Below are positions 23,006 to 32,843 of a stretch of 64,000 nucleotides of DNA, one piece after another. The first letter of the stretch is position 1. Each line of letters opens with the position of its first letter. The translations under genes and the position numbers were made by a program. Source of the stretch: Isoetes taiwanensis (Eukaryota; Streptophyta; Lycopodiopsida; Isoetales; Isoetaceae); NCBI GenBank assembly GCA_021234155.1, contig JAJEKV010000013.1, positions 9,654,031-9,718,030 of the forward strand, in the 5' to 3' direction. Under the pieces are notes generated by a model, which did not search any database, was not told the DNA's origin, and worked only from the letters and a program-made list of their open reading frames with translations.

Positions 23006-23445
23006 ATGAAGCGCTTCTTCTTGGCTATGGCCATAACTATTCTGGTCTGCAACCAGGTTATATGCTGCCAAGGTATATGTTACAGAGTTTGATTCTTCTT
23101 CTGTTCATGTTTTCTTTGTTTGGTTTTGTTGTTTTCTTTCTTTTTTGTTCAGTTTGAAGGTGTGATGTTCCTGTAAATTGTTGTTGTGATGTAGGTTATT
23201 TGGAGAGCAGCATGTGGGGAAGCAGAAGGTTGTTGATTGCGCGTAATGCGGATCAGCCACAGCGCAGTACTCCGACGGGCCCGTTTGATCCGCGCCATTA
23301 TGCAGGCATGATTGTTAAGAAGGATTGCAGCAAGAAGGTTGGTGGTAGAATGGATCATGTTGAACGTGAGGTTCCTTCTGGTCCTCAAGATCCCCTCCTT
23401 GTTGGCATCCGAGTCACTGGCTGCTCTGTCCCACGCAGACCTTGA
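23006..23445 (+). CDS. Small secreted CLE-like peptide precursor with two motifs
   Basis: Two exons (23006-23072 and 23195-23445) join in phase to give 105 residues. The first exon is a clear signal peptide (KRFFLAMAITILVCNQVICC). The mature part has a basic RRLL segment and two related motifs: RSTPTGPFDPRHY in the middle and REVPSGPQDPLL near the C-terminus. Both share P-x-G-P-x-D-P. The second resembles the CLE hormone core (R-x-V-P-x-G-P-[ND]-P-L) but has one extra residue before the D-P. CLE peptides are processed and secreted ligands of receptor kinases that control meristems and vascular tissue. Whether this precursor is a true CLE is an inference. Cysteines at KKDCSK and TGCSV are unusual for CLE. 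A 5' UTR intron acceptor lies at about 22,990. The start is the first ATG, and only this choice gives a signal peptide. Confidence 0.7.
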
Positions 23446-23464
23446 CTTGACTTGACTTGACTTG
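23441..23464. repeat. (CTTGA)n microsatellite overlapping the stop codon
   Basis: About five CTTGA units begin at the last codons of the peptide gene. The TGA stop (23,443-23,445) is the first TGA in the repeat. Confidence 0.9.
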
Positions 23465-24200
23465 TTTTAGAGAAGTTATGTTTGCATTAGTTTCTAATAT
23501 AACCCCACACTCTCGAAACCTCTCTCATCCCTCTGGCTTCTTCTATCACACTTCAATATGTAAAGTTCCCACTCTCCTGCTGTAGATGCTTTTTTCCTAT
23601 CTATTCAAATCTAGTTGTAGTGCATTGCCCAGTTCTCTCAATGCACCATGACTTGTCCAACAATACAGGTATTGGTAAGTGGAGTGTTTATCATCTCGCC
23701 TTGCAAGATTGCAATCATATTTGCAAGGATAAGTTCATTTCAAAGTTCATTCTATTCAATATGTCTTAGCCCTCCATTGTGTCTACACTAAGATTATTGT
23801 TGTTGCAAATTAATCTATTAACATCCACCCTTTCTAGCTAGTATGGCAAACAATGTAACAATTCCTCATTTTTTATCCTTTATAAGCTCGCTTCTCTACT
23901 GTTGGATTGCAAAGCATACAATTTATATGGTATTTTAATGAAATTTACATGAAGGTTACATTTCTAATCTGTGAAAAAAGCTGGAAACGCATACTAAATA
24001 ATACGCACAATCTGATTTCAAAATATATATATCATTTTGAACAACGCCATATAGGATCTAAATGCCAAAATACATACACAATGGTTTGTACGATGCATTT
24101 GTAGGGGGAATCAAAGCATTAAGCAAAGCATATTAATGATGCAAGATATACAACATTAACCAACACAAGAGGATGGAATCAGAAAGGTTCCAACCTATTC
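23465..24200. other. 3' UTR and intergenic, no gene seen
   Basis: AT-rich sequence after the peptide gene. The open frames here are short and have no recognisable motif. Confidence 0.5.
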
Positions 24201-24201
24201 C

Positions 24202-24277
24202 TCTCTATATCATCTCTACAACTTGATCAAAGGTGAATTCATCTCTATATCATCTCTACAACTTGATCAAAGGTGAA
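24202..24277. repeat. 40-bp direct duplication
   Basis: The phrase TCTCTATATCATCTCTACAA and the following 16 bases occur at 24,202 and again at 24,242, identical over about 36 bp. Confidence 0.9.
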
Positions 24278-24339
24278 GTGAGGACGAACAAAACTAGTGT
24301 GCTTGATACCTTTAATAGCGTGATAAAACTAGAACTATG

Positions 24340-25860
24340 TTTTGGATTTTTTTTATTTTTTTTATTATTATTTTTTTTTGAAGTCAAGGATCTGTATTAT
24401 ATTCAAAGGATAAAACATTTACATACATAGAGTTGAGTCCAGAGCTGCTACCACTTCTCATATCCATGAATAGCAGTCCTGACTCTGGGCCTAGTACTCT
24501 TCGAGCCTCTCTTAACTTCTTCTTCATAGGATACTACAGGAGAGAAGAACTAATTTCCTAGCCTAATGACACAACTAGGGACAGTTACTGAACAAGAACT
24601 ACCCGACCTCTTCTCCAAGCAGATACTATGGGAGCAAAGTTCATGTCTTTCCACATGCCCCAACTGCATCATTGCTTCAAAAATAGGCCCTTAGATATAG
24701 CAAAGAAACTAGACCTGAGATTACCGGCAGCAAGAAAGGGAGTAGCCAATCGCACTGGTCGGTTGCCAAACTAGAGACAGGATCCTCTTTATGCTCCCCG
24801 CCGAAGATAGTGCTGATCCCATCAGTTGCTGCAACAATACTATAGGGGGTGCCTCATGCAATGAGGCACTCGACCTTCTTCTCACCAAGCGGACCAAAAG
24901 GAACACCACCCCTAGAATTCTGACCCACGCCTGACCCATCTGCATCTAGCCATGCAGGCCTTGTCTTCCTGCAAGACCAAGAAATTAACCTTTCTAGGGT
25001 CTCCCGCCCACTAGAAGTCAATGGCTATTGAACTGTTCCATTCCTACAGACTACCAATTCACAAGCAACCCCTTGCTGGAAAAGGGGAACACGGGCCTTG
25101 CTAATTGTTAGACAAATAACCACAAAGTCTTTGAAACATTTGCAAAAGAAATGCAGAAGCGTTCATCTTCTGTCAAAAGGTCTAGCTCTTGCAGATACTA
25201 GCACCAGCATAAAGAAAAAGGTTACAGAATAGTATAGATACCAACATCGTCGTCTTCTTAGCTGTCATAATACTACAGGGAGCCAGCAGTTATTTTCGGT
25301 CTAACACCAAGCTAATCTTGAAGATCCCTCAAAAATTATTCTAGCTGGGGATTGTACTTGAAGAGTGGTTCCTTCTTCTTATGTCAACACATACTACAAG
25401 GCTGTTTGTATTTGTTTCTTGGAATATGCAAGGAGCTGATAAGAACGAGATCAATGGCAGAAAAGGAGCTCCACTTTAAATTTGAAACTAACCAGAGGCA
25501 CAACTCCCATAGCCGGAAACCTGCGGCAGATGCATAAGCAAGAAGCAGAAATACCAAGTGCACTCGCCTTGCCAAGAACCTCAGAGCCTCTAAATTATCA
25601 AAGATTAGAAGCTAAAAGAAATGGAAGGAAGCTTCCCTGGTTTTTGCACGAAAGGGAACGAAAAGAAGAAGACATCGACTGCAAGAATGGTTCAAACAGT
25701 CCAGCCTTCAGTAGCACAGATCCCTAACTGCCCTCCAGCATCTGGGGCAGTTTTATTCACCAAGGAAATGGGGTCGACCATAGCTGCCCCCTAGACGACG
25801 GCCGCCATCGTCGGCCCATTATCGCCCACGCCATTCTTCCTCTAATTCAAGGAGCTTGAT
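24340..25860 (-). mobile_element. Probable retroposed sequence, 3' A-rich end on the left
   Basis: On the minus strand this segment ends in CCTTGACTTC followed by a long A-rich run (24,348-24,380). A very similar junction, CTTGACTTCCC followed by an A run, occurs near 41,630-41,650 on the minus strand. This suggests a retroposed family with a shared 3' end. Interior frames are short and unrecognised, so class and length are uncertain. It could also be a processed pseudogene. Confidence 0.3.
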
Positions 25861-26460
25861 TTATTTATTTATTTTCTTTTGAAAGGTGGTTTCTTATTAA
25901 TTATAAAAGGAAAAAAGTACAACAAAATCCATGGATTTCGCCATTGAATTTTTTAGTTGTTGTTTATGGGAGATGTTGTATTTTGGTTCAAAATAAAAAA
26001 AATAAAAAAAAAAAATCAAAAGACATTGGCAACTTCAAAAATAACATATAAACCATTAAATAGATCCAAAATATCAAGTATTTAATATCAATTTATTAAA
26101 ATCCAAAAATCACAAATCCCATAAACAACCACAACTATCCTTTATGATCCCATTGTTTGTGAGTTCTCTCGTGCAAATTTAGTTAATCCAATGCATCCAA
26201 TGCTTTAGTAGCCACAGTGGAGCTACTTTCTTGCAATCTCCCTTCTTCAACCAAGCAACTTCCCGCAGAAGCTCTCCCACAAGCTTGCTGCAAAAATTCA
26301 TGGCAATGGCAACAAAATTCACGACTTCTTTCTTGAGGACCCTTCGCTTGCGGCCATCTATATTTGAAACTTAGCAATCGAGCTGGATTTTATGTTTAAA
26401 GCTAGTCGTTTTTTGATATTGGTCGTTATTTGATGTTGTATTTGTTGCATCCTTTAAAAC

Positions 26461-26925
26461 AATTGTTGCAGCATTTTTTAAAAAGTTGGATTGGCCTTTT
26501 AAAAAATAGAAGCCCTTTGCCTATTTTAGATTGCACATTTTCCTTGTTTATAGAGCACGCAATGGTGTGGCGGCCTTTCTCCATCTTTTTTTTGTTCTTT
26601 AACTTTAGTGACCTGCCTTGGATATTTTTGCTTCTGACAATGGTTTGCCACAAAAGTCCCTTTTTTTTATTAGAACTTTTGTGTTGGCCTTTTAAAAAAA
26701 ATAGAAGGCCTTTGCCTATTTTAGATTGCACCTTTTTCTTGTTTATAAATCATGCCATGTTGTGGTGGTTTTTTAAAACATAAAAAGTCTTCGTCCACCA
26801 TTTTGTTCTTTATCTTTAGTGACTTGGATATTTTTTTTATAGCAATGGTTTGCCCATTGTATGGGTCCCATGACCTATTGGTCTTCGTGGACGTTAAAAA
26901 AACTATTCTATTCTATTCTATTCTT
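26461..26925 (+). mobile_element. LINE 3' region, internally duplicated, ATTCT tail
   Basis: Two copies of a roughly 200-bp segment lie in tandem: the phrase TGCCTATTTTAGATTGCAC occurs near 26,518 and 26,714. The second copy ends in GGTCTTCGTGGACGTTAAAA and then (ATTCT)4, the LINE terminus seen elsewhere in this window. No coding part of the LINE remains. Confidence 0.7.
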
Positions 26926-26969
26926 TGTGTTTTTGTTTTTTTTTTTTTTTTTTCTTCTAGTGTATCTTC

Positions 26970-28080
26970 TAGTGTATATTAGAAATAAGCGCAAAGTAAT
27001 AGAGGGGTTCTAGCGCGTATCAAACATAATGCAAAGTAGAGTAGAGGGATTTTAAGCGAATCAACCACTGAGCTTCCAATTTTAAAAAATCAAATTAGAA
27101 AGGAAAGGAAAACCAGAAAGATTACTCAAAACGATGGAATTTCATAGAGAGAAACATAAACAGAGCAAAAACTATTTGGATTAAGCATCACTGACGCTCC
27201 CTTGATTGGCTTTGTCTGCAAAAAAAAGCCAATGGATCATCTTGCAAAGACCCAACATCACGATCAGCACAGAACCCATCCCGCTCCTATTACATTTAAC
27301 CTAAATCAAAATACCTAAAATAAAATATACCACGTCAACAAAATAAAAATATTTAGATAACAACATGCCACGTTATCTTTTTTTAGCATCTCCATGTGAC
27401 GTTTTTTAACAGCTAAAAAATCAACTTTCATAAACGAAACCCATCCATCATCAGTATCGTACGATAATATCTACTAATACACCTCCATAACCATTCACAA
27501 TCTTATATAACACGATACGCTTTTCACAAATTCGAAACCTTAATGCAAAGTAGAGTAGAGGGGTTCTAGGGCATATCAGAAATAATGCAAAGTAGAATAG
27601 AGAGTAAGATTTTATTTTGCGGTTCATCTTCTAGTGCATATTAGAAATAAATGCAAAGTAGAATAGAGGGGTTCTAGCGCGTATCGGATATAATGCAAAA
27701 TAGAGTAGAGAGTAAGATTTTCTTCTGCAGTTCATCTTCTAACACATACTCGAAATAAATATAAAGTAGAGTAGAGGGGTTCTAGAGTATATGAGAAATA
27801 ATGCTATTCTACGATAATATCTACTAATACACCTCCATAACCATTCACAATCTTATGTAACACGATACGCTTTTCACAAATTCAAAACCTTAATGCAAAG
27901 TAGAGTAGAGGGGTTCTAGAGCATATCAGAAATAATGCAAAGTAGAATAGAGAGTAAGATTTTCTTTTGCGATTCATCTTCTAGTGCATATTAGAATGCA
28001 AAGTAGAATAGAGGGGTTCTAGCGCGTATCAAAAATAATGCAAAATAGAGTAGAGAGTAAGATTTTCTTCTGCGGTTCAT
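26970..28080. repeat. Local repeat cluster with AATGCAAAGTAGAGTAGAG units
   Basis: The phrase GCAAAGTAGA(G/A)TAGAGGGGTTCTAG and shorter forms recur about ten times, spaced about 40-130 bp. A larger 350-bp duplication is superimposed: ACGATAATATCTACTAATAC starts at 27,461 and again at 27,811. The same AAAGTATAGTAGAATAGAGG words continue to the edge of the tRNA at 28,266. Confidence 0.85.
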
Positions 28081-28081
28081 C

Positions 28082-28265
28082 AATCGAAATAAATATGAGA
28101 AATAAATACAAAGTATAGTAGAATAGATACAGATACAGATATTATTTTTACGTCATGCCACAGGGCAGCATCCATATAGGACATATGACGGATATTTATT
28201 TCGATTCCCCATAGAGGGGAATCGAAATAAATATGAGAAATAAATACAAAGTATAGTAGAATAGA
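28082..28265. repeat. 46-bp direct repeats enclosing a SINE-like body and a perfect hairpin
   Basis: A 46-bp sequence at 28,082-28,127 (starting AATCGAAATAAATATG) is repeated at 28,220-28,265, directly against the tRNA. Between them is a body, GATATTATTTTTACGTCATG to CATATGAC, that matches the SINE at 59.5 kb. Next to it is a perfect inverted repeat with 19-bp arms (28,192-28,210 and 28,216-28,234) and a 5-nt loop. Confidence 0.85.
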
Positions 28266-28337
28266 GGGGCATTCCGAGAATTGAACTCGGGACCTCTTGC
28301 ACCCTAAGCAAGAATCATACCACTAGACCAAATGCCC
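28266..28337 (-). tRNA. tRNA-Pro (anticodon AGG)
   Basis: The minus strand of this 72-nt segment folds as a full cloverleaf. The acceptor GGGCATT pairs with AATGCCC and there is a C discriminator base. The D arm contains TCTAGTGGTATGA. The anticodon stem CTTGC/GCAAG is perfectly paired with loop TTAGGGT, anticodon AGG. The T arm CCGAG/CTCGG carries the TTCAATT loop. It closely resembles plant tRNA-Pro. No run of four T follows within about 130 nt, which is unusual for a pol III gene, and the flank resembles a SINE. It may therefore be a working tRNA gene or a very young tRNA-headed SINE. Confidence 0.85.
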
Positions 28338-28443
28338 TTGGACGTTCGATTTTTTATCAGATATCTATTCTCACAAAACAAGTTGAGGATCATAAAAGTA
28401 GCGAAACTGTGATTTTCTACACTAGCTACAAAAAAGATTTGAG

Positions 28444-31229
28444 ATGCTGCTTCGAGAAAAGAGAAGGGACATGGCTCAATCCAGATCTAACAAAAAATTT
28501 CCATTATTAGGATTGCCAGTGATGCTAGGGCTCCTCCTCTTTGTTTTGGGTTTCTGGATCTCTGGACTTTTTGAAGTCCGTCTTCAGCGAAGAATGCATC
28601 TTCATGCAAACGCATATGTGGGCCGACGTTATCTGTACTGGGGATGGAGAGTAGATTGTCCAGGCAAGATCTGTCAAGAATGTGGAGGGCTTGGACATCA
28701 GGAATCAAGCTTGCGTTGCGCCCTTGAGGAGGCTATGTTCCTTAACAGGTAAGGGTGTTCATTAAAAGAAAGTGAGGAGAGCATTTTCGCAGAAGAAAGA
28801 AGTTGAATATGTATTTCAAAAAATGAACTTCCAGAATCACACCTAGAGAGATTCACTAGTTTTGTAATACACAGATTTGCTCCCACTTTCCTAGGATCTT
28901 CGACGCTCATATAGCTCTCTGGTTTAGTTTTACAACATCTTACGTCCCTCTCCCTTTCTAAGCTATTTAATATGCTTTGGAAGAAGATAGCAGTAACGAC
29001 TACAAGTCTTGACATGAGGTACCCATTTCAGAAGCTGGGTACTTTCTCCATTGCCTAAATGGCTGCAAGATGTAAATTTACCTAAACCAGACTCCTCAAA
29101 CTGCTTTATTTTAACGTGATTCAATTGCTTGGAAACATTATCTGGTAAACAACCTGCTGAATTAATTGAAAGCATATTTGTATGATAATCTGTTTATGGA
29201 TCTTCAACTATAAAACTTTCTCACCTATGTTAGATCATTGAAAACAGTATTTGGTCGTTCTTTGCAAGTTCCATTTTTTCTTGTTTGCTTGACTTTCTGC
29301 TGTATCAAATCTGTAAGCAATGCCTACAGCATAGACACTAAAAAGCCTATTGCAATCGGAAAAAGGCTTAAAGAGCTCTTCCTCCCATTACTCTTCTTTC
29401 AATTACAGTAATGTCAATGATCTTGAAGGTTTCTATGGTGGGCTCTTTAACATCTACCAACTCAAGCACCAATTTATCAACTCAGTTATTCTATTATGCT
29501 TGTAGATATGTTCTCTGCTTATGCCTCTGAATGGGATGCAGGGGCTGATTGTTTCACCGTGGAAAGTGTAGGACATTTGTGCTGCCTTCAAGGTTATGCA
29601 TTGTTGGAAAACACAATGAGAAGGGTCTTCTTGATCATTCTGCATCTAATGGCTCAGATGGAAGGTAACATCTTATGTGCTTTTAAATTCTTGTGAGCAA
29701 TCTACATGTGCCTCTTCTTAATCTAATGCAAACAGGTGGGAGGAAAGTACATGTTCAGTGGAGTCCCTTTATGACCTCAAGCTGATGTCAAAAACTGTCT
29801 CAGTCATAACTGACAGCTCGAAGGAATGGATATCTACCATCTCAAAACGAAGATCCATTTTGGATATCAAAGGAATCAGCCGTCAAGAACTTATGAGGAA
29901 CTCAAAATATCATAATACAGAAGTAATCAACCGCACTGCAAATCAACTTGCTTGGTAACATTTTAATTTTGAACTGATGGAGAGTCATGATATTGTATGT
30001 TTTATGGATAGATATGAAACTTAGATTATCTGACGCAGTTCATACTTATAAATCCAGTGTGCATGCACTTGCAGAGTGGCACATAAAGCAATATTATATA
30101 AGGGAGTCCAATTTCAGATGATATATGTATCACTCTAGTTTTCATGCATGTCATTCACCCAAACTATTGTACTGATTTGGTGTATTGTATTGATTTGCCG
30201 CTCGGAAGACTTGCAAATGAATTGAACCAATGGCTCGGCAAGATGTACTACAATAAGATGTACATACGGTCTTTTTAGTGTTCAGTCTACCTTTTTTTTT
30301 GTTTACCAATGAGTTGATAAAGACACACATGATTGCTTTGCTGCATTCTTGTTGGTTGATTACTGGAAGTAAATGCCTTCAATGGATTATGACTGATGTA
30401 AGTTTTATGCTTATTTCATGGATGTCCAGGTTTGTTGAGTGCAAGGATAGGTTAAACCATTCTGCAGTTGCCTTGCCATACAGTTTTCTTCCTTCAATGG
30501 CTGCACGGCCACTTCGCATTGCTGCACAGCAGGTAATAAGCAACTTTTCTAATCAAATTAGGTTAAAATTTTCTTCTTTGGGTTCGTTTATATTTATTGA
30601 CTTGTTATGCTGGGTGCTCAGATAATTAACATGCTGCATGACTATGATGCCATTCATGTGAGAAGAGGTGATGTATTACAACTGAGAAAAGACGGGTTGG
30701 GACAATTGCGAACAAAATTTCCTCACCTTGATCGAGATACACATCCTGAAGGAATTATGAGACGCATTGCGACCTGGGTTCCTGCAGGTCGCACGCTCTA
30801 TATAGCTTCAAATGAAAATAAACCAGGCTTTTTTGATCCTCTACGTTCAAAGTATGTTGCCCAACGTAGATCTTTTCTTATTTGTCTATTCTGTGTACTT
30901 CTAAAATGATGTGAATGGCCTAGAGAGTCTTACTAAGTTGGGGTGTTTACAGCTTATGAAGTAAATGGTCTTAGCATTTACTAAACACTGAAAATTTCTG
31001 CAGATACAACGTAGTCCAAGCCTCCAATTTCACAAACTTGCTGAAACCTGCTATAAGTAACAACTATCAGTTGTTTATGATCGAAAGATTGATAGTAGCA
31101 GGCGCAAAAACAATAATCAAGACATTTCACGAAGTCCCTGGTGATCTTAGTCTTACTGATGATGTGAAGAAAGCGAGGGTGTGGTTGAAACCAGTTTATA
31201 CATTTGAGGACAATTCTTCAATCCAATAA
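28444..31229 (+). CDS. GDP-fucose O-fucosyltransferase-like protein
   Basis: Six exons (28444-28748, 29572-29664, 29736-29954, 30430-30532, 30622-30851, 31004-31229) join in phase to give 391 residues. The N-terminus is cytosolic and basic, followed by one membrane anchor (LLGLPVMLGLLLFVLGFWIS), a type II Golgi arrangement. Conserved segments are LGHQESSLRCALEEAMFLNR, FVLPSRLCIV, SLYDLKLM, the hallmark HVRRGD (30,654-30,671), TLYIASNENKPGFF and NNYQLFMIERL. These match the plant branch of the O-fucosyltransferase family (Pfam PF10250). HxRRGD lies in the donor-binding region in that family. The acceptor is unknown, but a cell-wall or glycoprotein substrate in the Golgi is typical. Intron 1 is 823 bp. 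A second in-frame ATG lies at codon 10. The tRNA-Pro gene lies 107 bp upstream on the other strand, and a MULE has inserted 320 bp after the stop. Confidence 0.85.
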
Positions 31230-31539
31230 ATTGCATGGGATGGATTTGTTAATGAAAGATATGCTTATGATTTGTTTTGAATTCTTGAATTCTTAATTTC
31301 GGTCTGTATATTATGATCTTCAAGCTCCCCTATAATTTGGCTATCCTTTCCAGCCAAATGTGTTTGCGGCTTCTAAATGAATAGGAATAGCCATGCATCT
31401 GATTTTCATATCAGGTGCATAAATGACAATCCCTAATGCTGTTTATATCTCATTCCACAAAATAACAGCAAAGACTTTGAGGCCGACTTCTTGGAAGTAG
31501 CAAAGCAAGAAATCTAATGCAAGAAAATTCTGAAGACAA

Positions 31540-31548
31540 TACATTTTA
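31540..31548. repeat. Target site duplication of the MULE, left
   Basis: TACATTTTA, identical to 34,892-34,900. Nine base pairs is the usual length for Mutator-like elements. Confidence 0.9.
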
Positions 31549-31748
31549 GGGAAATTTCTATATTTCCTAGAAATTATAAATATACCCTTGTATTTGTTTT
31601 AATTGTTAGAATGCCCCTACGTCACACATACAACTAAATACGACGACACGATTTTGCACATCGTTCTTTATTTACGACGACACGATTTTGCACATCGTTC
31701 TCTCTGAAGCATGGGATTACTTTGCCACGATTACAAATTGACTACTAG

Positions 31749-31934
31749 GTGAAGGGGATGCGTTCTTCTGACCCAACTTCGGCCAAACATCATGCTGAAA
31801 GCATAGTAAAAGAACAGAGCAAAAAAAAAAAAGCACGGCGTAAAACAATAAAAAGGTACGGAACTGGATTCAATGCAGATCTACTTGTTGTTTGCTCTCA
31901 CAAGCATCAACGACACTATGGCACTTCAACTTAG
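31749..31934 (+). other. Short basic open frame inside the MULE
   Basis: A 61-codon plus-strand frame with a basic KKKKARRKTIKR segment, opposite in direction to the transposase. I do not recognise it, and it may be chance. Confidence 0.15.
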
Positions 31935-32843
31935 CTCTGCTGTATGTTAGGATTTGCATAAATCCATTGCAAAATTGGGATGATTTGCATAAATCCATTG
32001 CAAAATTGGGATGACGAAATTATTGAGACAGAAAGTTTCCTTATTCCACTTTTCGATTTCACATGCAGCATCATACCCAAATCAGACCCAAGTGAAATTG
32101 TGTCATCTTCCAAGTCATGTTCACCTATTAAATGTCTGAAGCCAAATATTTTCCATCAGTAGTTACTTGTAACAATCTTATGAAGAAGCAAACAGAGAGA
32201 AAATCAATGTAAAACGTGACAGCAACTAAGACCATATTAGTAACATGTGTTTCAAAATTGCGAGAGATATCCTGGTTTGTATGGCATTGTTGCATTCACT
32301 AGGATAGAATTTCTGATGAAACATCATTTTGCCATTATACAGAATCAATCTGCACATGCAAAGAGGAATAGGGAAATGTTTTTTTGCTGCTAGTGTAACC
32401 ATCACCATTCATTAAGCAAACAACTGAGATGACAAAAATATATTTCTTGATCTTTTATTGATCTTAACTCACAAAGAATGCATCTGCTTCATGACTGCAA
32501 ATGGTTCGACCAACGAGGATGGAATAATAAAAACCTGGCAAAGTAAGCACGCCAACATTTATGGCAGAACAAGATGATGGCGATGCTTGAGCTGCAGCTT
32601 CGTTGAGGGAACTGTTAAATGTTATAATGAAATATGAACTAATTACATTGCACATGCAATTTTCCAATAATCAGCATAACATTGATCCATGTCCTCAAAT
32701 CTAGGTGGCATAACAACTTAAATCTATTCCCTGCAAAACATAACAATTCATAAGAGTGGAAGCAAGACTATAAATGCGATACAATTGTAAGTGTGATTGA
32801 AACATCTCATATCAGGAAATAAATATAAATTAAAGAATACATG

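Noticed and set aside
27541-28080. CRISPR-like regularly spaced repeats
   Set aside because: The units vary in length and spacing, the spacers are themselves repeated, and the genome is a plant's. It is an ordinary local duplication cluster.
29496-29696. Separate small gene inside the O-fucosyltransferase region
   Set aside because: The stretch 29,572-29,664 is exon 2 of the fucosyltransferase read in another frame. The correct frame gives FVLPSRLCIV and joins both neighbours.
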